A DNA stretch of 64,000 nucleotides from Tetrahymena thermophila SB210 (taxonomy: Eukaryota; Ciliophora; Oligohymenophorea; Hymenostomatida; Tetrahymenidae), in NCBI RefSeq assembly GCF_000189635.1, contig NW_002476575.1, positions 62,001 to 126,000 of the forward strand, given 5' to 3'. A program made the position numbers and the translations under genes. The first letter of the stretch is position 1. Each line of letters opens with the position of its first letter. Below the pieces are notes generated by a model. That model saw only the letters and a program-made list of their open reading frames with translations, did not search any database and had not been told where the DNA came from. Positions 62,328 to 64,000 of the stretch are shown one piece after another.

Positions 62328-64000
62328 TTGCTAGTCCAAAATCAAACAACTATTTAGCTTAAATATTATTAATTACTTCTTTTTATACTTCTTTTTGCTA
62401 ATATCAAACTATGAATGAAAAAATCAACCAATCTATCTATCAATGAATACATACTTTATCAAATTAATACGCAAAATAAATCTATAAAACATAAAAAATC
62501 CTTATATTTCTCACAGTTAATTTGCTTGCTTGCTTTGTTTGTTTGCTTGCTTGCAATATAATAAATAATTAAATATACAAGAATACAAATTTATTATTTA
62601 AACCACACACTTTTTTTTCATTACACTGTGAAACTAAAAATGATTGATATGATATTTTTCTTTCATTCATTTATTCTAAATATTTACTTATTAATTTAGT
62701 TTATTTTTATGAGACTATCTACTATTGATTTATAATAGAGCTTGATAAAGCATTTTGCTGTTTTATTTATTTTTAAACGAACAAAGATCATCTATTGATC
62801 TAATATCATTTCTATTCTAATTTAAGTAAAATGATAAATACTTTCTAATTAAAATACTTATCAAAATAAAAGATAAAAAAACAAAAAAAGTCAACTTTTT
62901 TAAAGAGAAATTGTTTGGGTTAAAAAATTTAATGATATTTCAAAAAATTAATTAAAAGTAAAAATCAATTAGAGTTGAATATTATTCAGTTCAAAATCGC
63001 TGATTTTTACTTGAAAATAAATTAACTTTGTTCTACAAACATAAGTAATTAAAAATATTTGTTATAAGCTAAATGAACAGATTAGATGAAATTTTCCTCT
63101 TATATTTAATGAAATAATAACTCTTTTTTATTCTACAAAAATTCTACCAATTAATATTATTTGTATATACTACAAAAACTATTTAATTTTGTCTTCTATT
63201 AGATAAATATTTTTTTTTTTACAATTTTTTTAATCTATTTTTTGATGAAATAATTAAATATTTAAATTTAGCTGTTTAGAATGAAATTTCATAATATGTA
63301 TTAAATTTACAATATAATTGATTGATTTAACACTATTGTTTTCAAAGTGAATATTAATTAATTAATTTTTATTTATAAATGAATGAAATATAAATTTATC
63401 AGGAATAGACAAAAAATATTTTTGCTCTACATAGTGTATTTAGCAAAAATCACTTTTAGATTTATTGTAAAATTTTTAGTTGCTAAATATTTTTTACTTT
63501 CTAAATGTTTTGATTGAGAAGGTCAATCATACTTTCATAGAATTTTTATTTTTTGAAAAGAGTCATCTAGCCAGATGCATAGCGTAGTGTGGCAGTTTAT
63601 AGATGTAAAGTATTATTGAAAGACTAAATGATTTAATAAAGTAATAGAAGTAGATTCAAAATAAATTAATTGGCTATAAAATAAAGATAAAAGATAAGGA
63701 GCAGTTTTTAGACATATATAATTTTATTTTGACAAACGATTATAAAAAATGATGGGTTTTAATTTTGAGCAAGTAAAATTTTGAATTTTGGTTAATATAG
63801 ATGATGAATTAAATTGTTTAATCAGCCTATTTTACTTTCAAGAAAAAAGTAAAAAAATAGATGCATCAAAATAAAAAATAAAAAGAAACGAAATTTATAA
63901 AATTTTAGTTTTAATTAACACAGTGTTTTCCTTCTGTTAACAGTTTGTCTATTAGTTAATAATTTTTAAAGCAGTAATGCCCAAAACAATATTGATTGGA
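62328..64000. other. Right end of the window, no gene seen
   Basis: About 1.7 kb of AT-rich sequence on the promoter side of the last gene. It contains a TTGC run (62522-62552). A patch at about 63570-63600 (gccagatgcatagcgtagtgtggcag) is less AT-rich, but no tRNA or other RNA structure could be supported. Confidence 0.5.

Noticed and set aside
1..64000. tRNA, rRNA, CRISPR arrays, telomeric CCCCAA repeats, autonomous transposons
   Set aside because: Both strands were scanned by eye. No cloverleaf with A/B boxes, no rRNA-like GC-rich block, no spacer-repeat array, no telomere repeat and no transposase or reverse-transcriptase motif were found.

Overview
The window looks like a nuclear chromosome piece from a Tetrahymena-like oligohymenophorean ciliate. 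It is about 20-25 % GC. Long reading frames appear only if TAA and TAG are read as glutamine and TGA is the sole stop, and genes are cut by AT-rich GT...AG introns of roughly 50-300 nt. One 100-N gap (45672-45771) shows it is a draft scaffold. Because most real genes here contain many TAA/TAG codons, a standard-code ORF search misses nearly all of them. All gene models below were rebuilt by hand under the ciliate code, and exon phases were checked so that each total is a multiple of three unless a break is stated.

Layout. 1-8321: a large polycystin-1-like receptor gene (+; signal peptide, Cys-rich 33-residue repeats, REJ domain, GPS-like motif, several membrane spans). 8783-10567: a multi-pass membrane protein (-). 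11769-13025: an alpha/beta hydrolase (-). 16037-22722: a second copy of the polycystin-like gene (+), preceded by a three-fold 420-bp tandem repeat. 23158-26104 and 27324-30164: a tandem pair of pseudokinase-like genes (-), the first one broken. 32219-34099: a pseudokinase-TPR protein (+). 34.4-36.1 kb: short non-coding repeat arrays. 36213-40289: a 1358-residue secreted or membrane-anchored orphan (+). 40925-46258 and 47243-53010: a tandem pair of leucine-rich-repeat genes (-), in which essentially every repeat is one 90-nt exon. 53129-53260: a short inverted-repeat (MITE-like) element. 54405-56937: a seven-exon DEAD-box helicase of the DDX52/Rok1 type (+). 58570-58899: a small secreted Cys protein (+). 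59538-60464: a 308-residue hypothetical (-). 60775-61152: a decayed coding remnant (+). 61246-62327: a two-exon 327-residue hypothetical (-). The last 1.7 kb shows no gene.

The common theme is local duplication. Three different gene families each exist as a head-to-tail pair, and internal repeats expand or contract at the protein level (33-aa Cys repeats, 30-aa LRR exons, poly-Gln) and in non-coding DNA (420-, 248-, 186- and 157-bp units). Two of the three pairs have one member with a single-base frame break. The only clearly conserved housekeeping gene is the ribosome-biogenesis helicase. Most of the rest look like surface, receptor or signalling proteins in a fast-evolving accessory neighbourhood. 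No tRNA, rRNA, CRISPR array, telomere repeat or autonomous transposon was recognised.
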